In this document: positions 34,912-43,355 of the stretch, piece by piece
Numbering within the stretch: position 1 is the first letter of the stretch
Layout: each line of letters starts with the position of its first letter
Source of the DNA: Solirubrobacteraceae bacterium
GTDB lineage: Bacteria > Actinomycetota > Thermoleophilia > Solirubrobacterales > Solirubrobacteraceae
Assembly: GCA_029263125.1 (NCBI GenBank)
Contig: JAJCYD010000048.1
Location: 62,001-126,000 of the forward strand
DNA: 64,000 bases
Reading direction: 5' to 3'
The notes under the pieces: model-generated
The model's input: the letters and a program-made list of their open reading frames with translations, nothing else
Database searches by the model: none
Told to the model about the DNA's origin: nothing
Made by a program: the position numbers and the translations under genes

Positions 34912-36153
34912 TCAGGCGTCCTGGAGCGCCGGATCCTCGTGGATGCCGTTGCCGTTGGAGGGCTTCGGCGCGGAGGTCGCCGATCCGCGTGCGCCCATGC
35001 CGACACCCTGGGCGACCTGAAGCTGCTTGCCCTCGGTCTGCAGCGCGGGCGCGATCATCAGCTCGGCGCGGTTGAACTCCGCGATGTCCTTGTAGCCGCA
35101 GGTCGCCATCGACGTGCGCAGCCCGCCCATGAGGTTGAACGTGCCGTCGTTCTGGTGGGCGGGACCGGTGACGATCTCCTCGAGCGAGCCGTTCTGCACG
35201 GTCCGCACCCGCGCGCCGCGCGGAAGCGTGGAGTGGAAGGTCGCCATGCCCCAGTGGTAGCCGCGACCGGGCGCCTCGTGGGCGCGAGCCAGCGGCGAGC
35301 CGATCATGACGGCGTCCGCGCCACACGCGATCGCCTTGGAGACGTCGCCGCCGTTGCGCATCCCGCCGTCGGCGATGACCTGGCAGTACTCACCCGTCTC
35401 GAGCATGTTCTGCGAGCGAGCGCCCGCGACGTCCGCGATCGCCGTTGCCTGCGGGACGCCGATGCCGAGCACGCCGCGGGTCGTGCAGGCGGCGCCCGGA
35501 CCGACGCCGACGAGCACGCCGGCCGCGCCCGTACGCATCAGGTGCAGGGCGGTGTGGTAGCTCGCGCAGCCACCGACGACGACGGGGAGAGGCACCTCGC
35601 GAATGAACTCCTTGAGGTTCAGCGGGGGACGGTTCTCGTCGTTGGAAACGTGCTCGGCGGAGACGACGGTCCCCTGGATGACGAGGATGTCCAGGCCCGC
35701 CTCAAGCGCCAGCTCGTGGTACTGGCGAACCCGCTGAGGCGTCAGCGAGCAGGCGACGACGACGCCCTGGTCCTTGATCTCGCGGATGCGCTGCGTGATC
35801 AGCTCGGGAATGATCGGCCGCTGGTAGATCTCCTGCATCTCGCGCGTCGCGGAGTCCTTGGGCAGGTGCGAGATGCGCTCGAGCTGCTCCTCGGCGTCCT
35901 CGTAGCGGGTGAAGATCCCCTCGAGATTCAGGACGGCGAGACCGCCGAGCTTGCCGATCAGGCCGGCCGTCGTCGGCGAGACGACCCCGTCCATCGCCGA
36001 GGCCAGCAGCGGCAGCTCGAAGCGGTAGTCGCCGAGCTTCCACGAGATGTCCACGTCGTCGGGGTCCCTGGTGCGTCGTGAGGGCACGATCGCGATGTCG
36101 TCGAATCCGTATGCGCGGCGTGCTTTCTTCCCGCGACCGATCTCAATCTCCAT
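34912..36153 (-). CDS. guaB3: IMP dehydrogenase-family protein GuaB3
   Basis: A 413-aa TIM-barrel enzyme of the IMPDH/GMP reductase superfamily without the CBS domains of GuaB. The barrel core has ASAMDGVVSP, the catalytic cysteine loop GPGAACTTRGVLG, VIADGGMRNGGD and the phosphate-binding region GADAVMIGSPLA. The ~40-residue C-terminal tail is disordered-looking. GuaB3 is common in actinobacteria; its reaction there is, to my knowledge, not settled. TAGGAT ends 6 nt upstream of the ATG. Confidence 0.9.
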   Translation of the reverse strand: MEIEIGRGKKARRAYGFDDIAIVPSRRTRDPDDVDISWKLGDYRFELPLLASAMDGVVSPTTAGLIGKLGGLAVLNLEGIFTRYEDAEEQLERISHLPKDSATREMQEIYQRPIIPELITQRIREIKDQGVVVACSLTPQRVRQYHELALEAGLDILVIQGTVVSAEHVSNDENRPPLNLKEFIREVPLPVVVGGCASYHTALHLMRTGAAGVLVGVGPGAACTTRGVLGIGVPQATAIADVAGARSQNMLETGEYCQVIADGGMRNGGDVSKAIACGADAVMIGSPLARAHEAPGRGYHWGMATFHSTLPRGARVRTVQNGSLEEIVTGPAHQNDGTFNLMGGLRTSMATCGYKDIAEFNRAELMIAPALQTEGKQLQVAQGVGMGARGSATSAPKPSNGNGIHEDPALQDA

Positions 36154-36185
36154 TGATGCATCCTAGGCGTGTGGGCGGACAAGAA

Positions 36186-36205
36186 GACCCCGCCAGGACG
36201 GGGTC
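36186..36205 (-). terminator. Hairpin upstream of guaB3 (possible attenuator)
   Basis: Perfect 7-bp stem GACCCCG/CGGGGTC with a 6-nt loop. On the minus strand it is followed by TTCTT. No minus-strand gene precedes it, so if it acts as a terminator it would lie in a guaB3 leader or block transcription reading through from the other side. I do not see a purine riboswitch. Confidence 0.35.
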
Positions 36206-36271
36206 GGAAACGACGAAACACGCACCTTGCGGACGACGGCCGGTACGTCTTCGGAGGTTAGCAGCGGGCTT

Positions 36272-36355
36272 ATGTCGACCTGGCTTCAGATGTCACGTCC
36301 GAAGCCGCTGCGTCGTCCGGTCTTCGATGGTGTCATCGAGGCCAAGGAGGACTGA
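36272..36355 (+). CDS. Possible 27-codon leader ORF
   Basis: ATG 36272 to TGA 36355 encodes 27 residues, partly basic, with a weak upstream GGAGG (15-nt spacing). Its last codons contain the Shine-Dalgarno AAGGAGG of the next gene. It could be an uORF or chance. Confidence 0.2.
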   Translation: MSTWLQMSRPKPLRRPVFDGVIEAKED

Positions 36356-36361
36356 TCGCAG

Positions 36362-37168
36362 ATGCGCATCGCGGTCGTAGGAGGAACGGGCGTGCTCGGG
36401 CGGGCCGTCGTGGCGCAGCTCGCCGAGCGCCGTCACGACGTGCGGGTGCTGTCGCGCTCCGCACCGGCGCCGGCGGCGCTCGGCGCGAGCCACCATCGCG
36501 TGGACGTCGTCACCGGCGACGGCCTGCGCGACGCGCTCGGCTGCGTCGATGCCGTCGTCGATGCGACGAACACGGCCGGCAGCGGGCGCAAGGCGGCGCC
36601 GGTGCTCGTCGATGGCTGCCGTCACCTGCTCGACGCCGAAGCGGCGGAGGGTGTCGAGCACCATCTCGCAATCTCGATCGTCGGGATCGACGCCGTGCCG
36701 TTCTCCTATTACCGCACGAAGCTCGCGCAGGAGGCGGTCGTCGAACAGGGACCGGTCGCCTGGAGTCTCGTTCGCGCGACGCAGTTCCATCAGCTCCTTG
36801 ATCTCGTGTTCACGACGACCGCGCCGGCCTGGATCCTTCCGGCAATGAGCTTTCCGCTCGCACCGGTCGATCCGCGCTTCCTCGCGCAGGTGCTCGCCGA
36901 CGGCGTGGAGGCCGGCGCGCGTGGCAGGCTGCCAGCGGTTGCTGGACCGACCGCGCAACCGCTGGATGAGCTGGCGCGAGCATGGGGGCAGGCTCGCGCC
37001 CGGCGGACCCTCCGTGTGAAGCTGCCGCTCAAGGGAGCGGTGCGACGCGCGCTGGCGGCCGGCGCGCTCGTGCCCGACGACGAGGCGGTCCGCGGCGGAC
37101 CGGGTTTCGAAGCATGGCTGCGTGAGCACCCTGGCAGGCAGCTCAGCGTGGCCAGAGCGCGCACATGA
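36362..37168 (+). CDS. NmrA/SDR-like NAD(P)-binding oxidoreductase
   Basis: A 268-aa atypical short-chain dehydrogenase. The Rossmann fingerprint is VVGGTGVLG (residues 5-13), followed by DVVTGDG and VDATNT. SYYRTK carries the Tyr-x3-Lys-like pair. Shine-Dalgarno AAGGAGG (36344-36350) is 11 nt from ATG 36362. The stop overlaps the start of the ECF41 sigma gene (ATGA). ECF41 factors are typically encoded beside a carboxymuconolactone decarboxylase, oxidoreductase or epimerase, and this gene fills that place. Confidence 0.85.
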   Translation: MRIAVVGGTGVLGRAVVAQLAERRHDVRVLSRSAPAPAALGASHHRVDVVTGDGLRDALGCVDAVVDATNTAGSGRKAAPVLVDGCRHLLDAEAAEGVEHHLAISIVGIDAVPFSYYRTKLAQEAVVEQGPVAWSLVRATQFHQLLDLVFTTTAPAWILPAMSFPLAPVDPRFLAQVLADGVEAGARGRLPAVAGPTAQPLDELARAWGQARARRTLRVKLPLKGAVRRALAAGALVPDDEAVRGGPGFEAWLREHPGRQLSVARART

Positions 37169-38055
37169 GCACATCGGCGGAGCGCTTCGAGGAGCTGCGT
37201 CCCCGGCTGATGCGCGTGGCCTACAGCCACCTCGGCAACGTCGCCGAGGCCGAGGACGTCGTGCAGGAGGCGTGGTTGCGCCTGCAGCGCGCCGAGACGG
37301 GGTCGATCGGCGATCTGCGCGCCTGGCTGACGACGGTCGTCAGCCGGCTGGCGCTCGACGCGCTCGGCTCGGCCCGTGCCCGACGCGAGCGCTATATCGG
37401 GCCGTGGCTGCCCGACCCGCTCGTCGATGCCAGGGCCGGTGACGACCCCGCGGACCGCGTGACGCTCGACGAGAGCGTCAGCCTCTCGCTGCTGTTCGTG
37501 CTCGAGCGCCTGTCACCGGCGCAGCGAACCGCGTTCGTCCTGCACGACGTCTTCGGTTACGCCTTCGACGAGGTCGGCGAGATCGTCGGCCGCACGCCGG
37601 CGGCCGCACGTCAGCTGGCGTCGCGAGCGCGGCGCGACGTCCTGGAGGCCCGCCCGCGCCAGTCGGGGACGCCAGAGCAGCAGCGTCGCGCCGTCGAGGC
37701 GTTCGCGGCCTCCGCAGGAGGCGGAGATCTGCAGGGGCTGCTTGCAGTCTTGGATCCGGACGTCGTCATGCGCTCCGACGGCGGAGGCCGTGTCCAGGCA
37801 TCGCGCGTGCCGCTCGTCGGCGCCGACCGCGTCAGCCGGGCGCTCATCGCGCTCGCGCGAACGTTCGCCGGCCAGTCGGACGCGCGCTTCGCCGACGTCA
37901 ACGGGATGCCGGGGTTGCTGATGGTCAATCGCCTCGACGGGCAGGTCTCGGTACTCACGTTCACCGTCGACGACGCTCAGATCACGACGATCCACATCCA
38001 GCGCAACCCGGACAAGTTGCGTCACATCCGGGCGCCGGGAGAAGCCGCGCCATGA
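37165..38055 (+). CDS. RNA polymerase sigma factor, ECF41 (SigJ-like) with SnoaL-like C-terminal domain
   Basis: A 296-aa ECF sigma factor. Region 2 (about 10-75) includes EDVVQEAWLRL; region 4 (about 115-165) has LSPAQRTAFVLHDVFGYAFDEV. Diagnostic ECF41 features are WLPDPL in the linker, DGGGRV in the C-terminal NTF2/SnoaL-like domain (about 175-290) and NGMPG near the end. The C-terminal domain regulates the sigma factor in cis, so no separate anti-sigma factor is expected. Coupled to the upstream oxidoreductase. Confidence 0.93.
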   Translation: MSTSAERFEELRPRLMRVAYSHLGNVAEAEDVVQEAWLRLQRAETGSIGDLRAWLTTVVSRLALDALGSARARRERYIGPWLPDPLVDARAGDDPADRVTLDESVSLSLLFVLERLSPAQRTAFVLHDVFGYAFDEVGEIVGRTPAAARQLASRARRDVLEARPRQSGTPEQQRRAVEAFAASAGGGDLQGLLAVLDPDVVMRSDGGGRVQASRVPLVGADRVSRALIALARTFAGQSDARFADVNGMPGLLMVNRLDGQVSVLTFTVDDAQITTIHIQRNPDKLRHIRAPGEAAP

Positions 38056-38063
38056 CCGGCCGT

Positions 38064-39128
38064 CTACAGGCCGGCGACGCTGACGCTCGTGGCTTCGGGA
38101 GCACAGAACCGTGCCGTGCGCGTGGCCTCGGCGCGGATCTGGGCGTGGGTGGAGCGGCGGATGTCGACGTGCGGCTCGATCGTGACCTTGACGTCGCCGC
38201 GCCCGCGCTCCAGGCGCTAGCTCGCCGCGACGCGCCCGTCGACGGTCACCGTCTGATCGCCGCTGAGGGTGAGCTTCAGCGGCTGGACGGCCGGCGGGAT
38301 GATGCGCTCGCGATCGGCGTAGGCGAGCAATGCCTGATCCCAGCGCGACAGGAAGCGCACCGGGAGCTTGGACGCCGCCGGCGGTAGCGGGGCGTCGGGG
38401 AGGTCCAGCAGCTCGGTTCCGTGCTCGTCGCGGTAGGACACCGTCATCACGCGCTCCCAGCCGGGAGCGAGGTCACGTTGCGCGACGCCGGCCCAGGACG
38501 CGACGTCCCGACGGCTCGCCGGACCGAACGCGGCCAGGTAGCGCTCGAGCACGAGCGCCGCCGCGTCGGCGCCATCGGGCAGCGGGCGCGGGTCGAGGAC
38601 GAAGCGCGCCCTGCTGCGGTCGCCCCAGTGGCCGGCCGGCGGGAGCTGGCGCAGCGCCAGCAGGCTGCGCGCGAACACGATCGGCGTCCATGGCTCGTCG
38701 GTGACGCCCTCGTAGCGACCGACGCGCTCGCGGATCTCCTCGTTGGAGCGCGGCTCGGACAGCCAGGCGCCGAGGTCGGCGGTGACCTTCGCCTCGTCGA
38801 GGTGGGCGTAGGTCCTGCGCCACGTCCGCATCCGCGCCTGGCGGGAGAGCTGGTGGTAGGCCGGGTAGTCGCGGGCGGCCACGAGATGCAGCGTGGTGCG
38901 CATGATCGTCGTCTTGACGACGTCGCCGGCATCGATCGCCGCCTGCAGGTCGTCGCGGTCAAATCCCTCGACGCGCGCGGCCAGCGCGACGTAGGGCGCC
39001 GGCGCGTCCTGGCCCTGCAGCGGCGTCAGCAGCCCGATCGCGTCGGCGGCGACCAGCGGGCGGCGCTCGATCAGCATCTGGCGCGCGGCGAGCGCGGCCG
39101 TCAGCTCCTTGCGCGTCAGCGTCCGCAT
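38064..39128 (-). pseudogene. Winged-helix DNA-binding protein (HTH_42/DUF1006), interrupted by in-frame amber codon
   Basis: The frame encodes a 354-codon member of the winged-helix HTH_42 family, proposed to act on DNA. It is open except for TAG at 38217-38219 (codon 304). Upstream, family features include LLTPLQGQDAPAPY and RFLSRWDQALLAY. Downstream the same frame continues for 50 residues (RLERGRGDVKVTIEP...) to a stop at 38064, 8 nt from the convergent sigma gene. The family usually has Trp before this RxERG segment, so a TGG-to-TAG change is likely. ATG 39128 is preferred over 39239, which would overlap the next gene. Truncated 303-aa product, readthrough or sequencing error are all possible. 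Confidence 0.75.
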
Positions 39129-39213
39129 GCCGAGGTCGCGACGCAGGATGAATGTCGAGAAGTAGGCCGCGGTATTCGCCCAGTATTCGACACCCGTCGA
39201 GTCGGGACCGCCG

Positions 39214-40170
39214 TCAACGGGGCGGCTGGCGGCAGACAACGTCTCCGGATCCTGGCTGCCGCGCGCAGGTCCCCTGTTCGATGAGGTTCGCTCCGCCCCG
39301 CTCGGCGACCACCGTGGTGTCTGGGTTCGTGGGGATGCGCAGCAGCTCGGCGGTCTTGTCGTCGAGGGGCAGGCGCTCGTAGCGCTTCACGCGGAATCGC
39401 GTCGTCGTCCGTCCGGCGCTGCCGAGCGTGACCGACGCAGAGCCCGCGAGCGGCGCGAATGTGTCGGGATCGACGTCAAAGACCACGCGTCGCGGCGTGC
39501 CGTCGGCGTGCACACCGGTCAGCGTGCCGGCCAGCCGGCGCACGGTGCGCCCCTCCGACTGGACGGTGCCTGTGTCCCTGAGCTGGCCCGAACCGAGCAT
39601 GCGAGCCAGTTCTGTGACGGGATCGCCATCGCCCAGGCCCAGCGCGCTGGGAACTCGTGAGCGCTCGTCGGCGCCGGGACCGAGCAGGACCGACATGTCG
39701 TTGCCGTGTGGCATGAAGCTGCGGAAATCGCCGGGCCGGTATGACTGCTGCAGGCGATCGGTGAACGATTGCGCGTCGGGGTCCAGGGGCTGCCCTGGTC
39801 GAACCTCACGGAAGCTTGCGGCCGTATTGATGAGCCGCCACCGGGCCGGGTTGATGGCCGACCACTGCTCGCTCGTCTGTGGCTCCTGTGGCCCATCGGG
39901 GGTCACGAAGCTCGTCGCGATCACGAGATGGACGATCTCGTCGTCGGACGGCGTCAGCGCCGCGCGCGCTTCGGCAATGACGTCGAGCCCCGAGCCGCCG
40001 CCTCCGCCGGGCCATGAAAGCAGCGCCACGACCACCGCGACCGCCGAAGCGGCGGCAGCGAACGCCAGTGTCCGGCGCGAGAGCAGCACGCGGCGTCGTG
40101 GCTGTCGCGCGGCTCGCGCGAGCTCTTCTCCAAAGTGATCCTTCAACCGGTCAAGTCTGGTGTCAGTCAT
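39214..40170 (-). CDS. Single-pass membrane protein, probable partner of the adjacent sigma factor
   Basis: A 318-aa protein: about 25 cytoplasmic residues, one transmembrane helix (about 32-52) and an extracytoplasmic part of ~265 residues with no known fold that I recognise. Its ATG overlaps the end of the ECF sigma gene (ATGA), the typical place for an anti-sigma factor or sensor. A zinc anti-sigma motif is not visible in the short N-terminus, so the anti-sigma role is inference. Confidence 0.65.
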   Translation of the reverse strand: MTDTRLDRLKDHFGEELARAARQPRRRVLLSRRTLAFAAAASAVAVVVALLSWPGGGGGSGLDVIAEARAALTPSDDEIVHLVIATSFVTPDGPQEPQTSEQWSAINPARWRLINTAASFREVRPGQPLDPDAQSFTDRLQQSYRPGDFRSFMPHGNDMSVLLGPGADERSRVPSALGLGDGDPVTELARMLGSGQLRDTGTVQSEGRTVRRLAGTLTGVHADGTPRRVVFDVDPDTFAPLAGSASVTLGSAGRTTTRFRVKRYERLPLDDKTAELLRIPTNPDTTVVAERGGANLIEQGTCARQPGSGDVVCRQPPR

Positions 40171-40710
40171 CCGACGGTCGCCTCCTTGATGGCGGGTCGG
40201 TCGAGGGTCTCGGCCAGCGTCGAAAGTCCGCGTGACACGCGGGCGCGCGCTGCCGGCTGGGAGATGGAGAGGCGCCGCGCCACCTCGGAGTAGGCCAGCT
40301 CGTCGACGACGCGCAACTGCACCGCGAGCCGGACCGGCTCAGAGATCGGCCAATGCGTCGACGAGCTGGGTGCGTAGGACTGCCAGATCTGCGCTCGCCA
40401 CGATCTCTGAGCACAGGGCGGCGTCGGCCTGTGGTCGCTCGATGCGGAGCCGGTCCAGCGCCCGCCGCTCGGCACTGCCGCGACGGTGATACAAGGCAAG
40501 TTGGCGTCGCGCGATGGCGTACAGCCAGCTGGCACGCTCAGCGTCTGTGCTCCCGCGAAAGCGCCGCCGACCGGCCACCGCTTGAGCGAAGGTCTCGGCC
40601 CAGAGGTCCAGCGCGGTCTGCGGGTCGCCGGTGCGGCGCGCGAAGAACGTCAGCAGCCCGTCGCGGTGCGCGGCGTACAACGCTTCGAGATCGATCCGGG
40701 CGGCGGCCAC
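40167..40710 (-). pseudogene. ECF-type RNA polymerase sigma factor, frameshifted
   Basis: Sigma region 2 is encoded from GTG 40710 (YAAHRDGLLTFFARRTG; LWAETFAQAV; ASWLYAIARRQL) and stops at TGA 40341-40339. Sigma region 4 continues at once in the +1 frame (PVRLAVQLRVVDELAYSEVA; SQPAARARVSRGL) to 40167. Skipping one base at CTC-TGA-G restores ALADL-EPVRL. A two-base deletion in a Leu-Pro-Glu codon run would explain it. The site resembles but does not match the prfB CTT-TGA-C frameshift site. May be decayed, recoded or a sequence error. Confidence 0.8.
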
Positions 40711-40794
40711 AATGGCTAGGTTGCACCGCCTCCCGCGCTGTGACACCGACGCGTCAAAGCCCGGGTCAACCGATCCTCGCGGCGAATCCCCGGC

Positions 40795-41994
40795 TCAGGC
40801 CACGAACTCGATCTCGACCGGTTCGCCGGCGCCGATCGCGTCGCGGTCGCCGGGGACGAGGGCCAGCGCGTCGATGCCGAGCATCGAGGTGAGGATGTGG
40901 GAGTCCTGCGAGCGCGTGGGGCGCACATGCCAGCCGTCGTCCTGCAGCGACGAGCGGCAGCGCACGATCGTCGTGCGCCCGCGCGCGCCGGGAAGCTCCT
41001 CGTCTGCGGTCGCCATCGTCGGATGCACGACGCGCTCGCGGCCGAGCATGGCGTCCAGCGCCGGGACGACGAACAGCCGGAATGCCATCAGCGCCGACAC
41101 GGGGTTTCCGGGCAGGGCGAAGACGAGCGTGCCCTCCTCGTTGATCGCGAAGGTCGTCGGGCGGCCGGGCTTGAGCTTCACGCCCGCGAAGACCTCGCGG
41201 AAGCCGAGGCGCTTCAGCGCGGGGCGCACGTGGTCGTGTGGTCCGACCGACACGCCGCCGGTGGTGATCAGCATGTCGACGTCGCGCAGCGCCGCGCGCA
41301 GCACCGACACCGTCGCCTCGAGGTCGTCGCCGACGCGAACCCGTGCGACCAGATCGCCGCCGGCACGATGCACGGCGCCGCCGAGCGCGGGGCCGTTTGA
41401 ATCGCGGATGCCGCCGGGCGCCAGCGGCTTGCCCGGGTCGGTCAGCTCATCGCCGGTGCCGGCCAGCGCCACGCGCGGGCGGCGCACGACCATCGGGCGC
41501 GGGATGTTCAGCGACGCGAGCACGCCCAGCTCGGATGGGCCGAGCACGGATCCTGCGTGGATGACGAGCGATCCGGCGAGGATGTCCTCGCCGGCGGGAC
41601 GCACGTGCTTGGCGACCGGCACGACCCCGTCGACCACCACGGTCGCGTCCTCGGCCGTCGTCTGCTCCTGGGGCACGATCGCGTCCGCGCCGTCGGGAAC
41701 GGGCGCGCCGGTGGAGATGCGAACGGCCGTGCCGGTCCGGACGGTCACCCCCGCCTCGCTGCCGGCCTTCGCCTCCCCGATGAGCTCCAGGCGCGCGGCT
41801 CCGCTCGCCGTGTCGGCGGCGAGGATCGCGTAGCCGTCCATCGCCGAGGCATCAAACGGCGGGACATGGTTGGGCGCGGCCGCATCCTCGGCGAGCGCGC
41901 GGCCGAGCGCCTCGTCGAGGCCGACCTCCTCGGAGCCGAGCACCGCGGCATGCTCGAGCACCGCGTTGCGCGCCTCGTGGATCGAGACGGCCAC
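40795..41994 (-). CDS. moeA: Molybdopterin molybdenumtransferase
   Basis: Inserts molybdate into adenylylated molybdopterin. 399 aa in MoeA domain order: N-terminal FDASAMDGYAI (domain I/II), central MogA-like domain with TTGGVSVGPHD and FALPGNPVSALMAF, then the C-terminal beta-barrel (domain IV). The gene starts (GTG) immediately after the DUF6457 stop. Molybdenum cofactor is needed by the nitrate reductase at 48951-52496. Confidence 0.94.
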   Translation of the reverse strand: MAVSIHEARNAVLEHAAVLGSEEVGLDEALGRALAEDAAAPNHVPPFDASAMDGYAILAADTASGAARLELIGEAKAGSEAGVTVRTGTAVRISTGAPVPDGADAIVPQEQTTAEDATVVVDGVVPVAKHVRPAGEDILAGSLVIHAGSVLGPSELGVLASLNIPRPMVVRRPRVALAGTGDELTDPGKPLAPGGIRDSNGPALGGAVHRAGGDLVARVRVGDDLEATVSVLRAALRDVDMLITTGGVSVGPHDHVRPALKRLGFREVFAGVKLKPGRPTTFAINEEGTLVFALPGNPVSALMAFRLFVVPALDAMLGRERVVHPTMATADEELPGARGRTTIVRCRSSLQDDGWHVRPTRSQDSHILTSMLGIDALALVPGDRDAIGAGEPVEIEFVA

Positions 41995-42213
41995 CTACTC
42001 GACCCCGGGCGCGACGCGCCGTGCGGCCGCGAGCAGCTCCGCCGCCGGCATGCCGCTCGCGCCGCCGACGAAGCAGGCGATCGGCGCGGCGAAGCGCTCG
42101 GACGCGTGGGCCGCGATCGTGGCGAGCGTCAGCAGGCCGTCGATCTCCTCGGCGCTGGGAACCTCGGCTCCCACCTCGGCGGCGAACGCCGCCAGAAACT
42201 CGTTTGCCGTCAT
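41995..42213 (-). CDS. DUF6457 family small protein
   Basis: A 72-aa protein matching the DUF6457 pattern: helix with EFLAAFAAEVG, LLTLATIAAHASERFAAPIACFVGG and AAELLAAARRVAP. This domain occurs alone or fused to MobA-like proteins in actinobacteria, generally beside molybdenum cofactor genes, as here directly ahead of moeA. Biochemical role unknown. Confidence 0.8.
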   Translation of the reverse strand: MTANEFLAAFAAEVGAEVPSAEEIDGLLTLATIAAHASERFAAPIACFVGGASGMPAAELLAAARRVAPGVE

Positions 42214-42239
42214 GGGGCTGACGGTAGCGGGCGGGGTGC

Positions 42240-43355
42240 TCAGACGCCCAGCAGCGCGTCGATCGTGGCGCTCGCGCGGCCGTCGGACACGGTCTCGCCG
42301 GCCAGCGCCGCTCCGGCGCTGACGCTCGCGCAGCGACCGGCGACGTACAGGCGCAGCCCGGCGCTCAGCAGCGCGGTCTGCGCTGCGACGCCGTGCTCGT
42401 CGCCGGCGGCGATGGCCCGCGTGAGGTCCGCGGCGACTGCCGGATCGCGGTCGCCGCGCAGCAGGGCGCCCGGCGACTCGGGCAGCTCGATCGGTCCCAG
42501 CGAGTCCGATGCCGACGGCCTCCCCGCGCGCATGACGTCCGCTCCCTCCATGCCGCGCACCGTGACGACGCGGTGCGCGCCGAGCAGCGAGAGCGCACCC
42601 TGCAGGCGCTCGCGATAGATGCTGTGTGTGTGGCCGATGACGAAATGCGTCGCGCCGAGATGGTCGACGAGCTTCTCGGCGCTGTGCAGCGGGCCGCGCA
42701 ACCCGATCTCGTCACGCAGCGTCGCCAGGGCGTCCCAGCCTGCAATCGCCGCGCCGGCGTGCACGAGCGCGACGCCGCAGCGGTCGAGCATCGCCCGCGA
42801 CTCGGCGGGCTCGGGCCGGGCCGGGCCTCCCAGAGCGGCGAGGACGTCGGCGGGCGTCGTGCCGTGCTTGGGACCGAGCGTCGCGCCGCAGTGCACGACG
42901 ACGCGGGCGCCGGCGGCGGCCGCCAGCACGGCGGCGGCGAGCGACAGGTGGGGCGCGTCGACCATGCCGTCGTAGGCCCCGGCGCAGGCGATCGTCGGAC
43001 CCCGGTCCGCCGCGGGGCTTTCGGAGACGGTCGACGCCGCGTCGCGCAGCGCCTGCGTCATGCCGGCCAGCTCGGCCGGAGACTCGCCCTTGATGCGCAT
43101 CGCGACGAGGAAGGCGCCGGCCTGCACGGGACTGACGTCCCCGGCCAGTAGCGCGGCCGTCGCCGAGCGAGCCTCCTCGAAGGTCAGCGCGCGGCTGCCG
43201 CGCGGCCCGGTCCCGACCGCCTTGATGACGGCGCGAAAGCCGCCGTAGCCGGTGCGCCCCGCGCGCTGGGAGAGCGTCGGCGCGATGGCGATCGGACCGC
43301 TGCTCCCGCGCGGTGGCTCAGGGTCCTTCGCTTCGATGCCCGCCTGCAGGCTCAT
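42240..43355 (-). CDS. Anthranilate phosphoribosyltransferase-like protein (TrpD2/YbiB-like)
   Basis: A 371-aa nucleoside phosphorylase/phosphoribosyltransferase class II protein. The N-terminal helical domain has SPVQAGAFLVAMRIKGESPAEL. The phosphate-binding CAGAYDG and the catalytic region VVHCG-x5-KHGTTPADVL are TrpD-like, but the canonical GTGGD is replaced by CAGAYDG, as in TrpD2/YbiB-type proteins, which are not tryptophan enzymes. No trp genes are near. It is coupled to the GlnR-like regulator upstream (ATGA), placing it in nitrogen metabolism. Confidence 0.8.
   Translation of the reverse strand: MSLQAGIEAKDPEPPRGSSGPIAIAPTLSQRAGRTGYGGFRAVIKAVGTGPRGSRALTFEEARSATAALLAGDVSPVQAGAFLVAMRIKGESPAELAGMTQALRDAASTVSESPAADRGPTIACAGAYDGMVDAPHLSLAAAVLAAAAGARVVVHCGATLGPKHGTTPADVLAALGGPARPEPAESRAMLDRCGVALVHAGAAIAGWDALATLRDEIGLRGPLHSAEKLVDHLGATHFVIGHTHSIYRERLQGALSLLGAHRVVTVRGMEGADVMRAGRPSASDSLGPIELPESPGALLRGDRDPAVAADLTRAIAAGDEHGVAAQTALLSAGLRLYVAGRCASVSAGAALAGETVSDGRASATIDALLGV

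Noticed and set aside
33532-36081. 849-codon frame opposite guaA and guaB3
   Set aside because: Antisense to two conserved enzymes, no recognisable motif, no ribosome-binding site.
36154-36361. Purine riboswitch upstream of guaB3
   Set aside because: Apart from one 7-bp hairpin, I could not find the conserved three-way junction core.
40339-40345. Proven programmed frameshift like prfB
   Set aside because: The slippery codon is CTC not CTT, the base after TGA is G not C, and no upstream Shine-Dalgarno stimulator is visible; kept only as one explanation.
42240-43355. Tryptophan pathway TrpD
   Set aside because: The canonical GTGGD motif is altered, and no other trp gene is near; TrpD2-like is the better reading.
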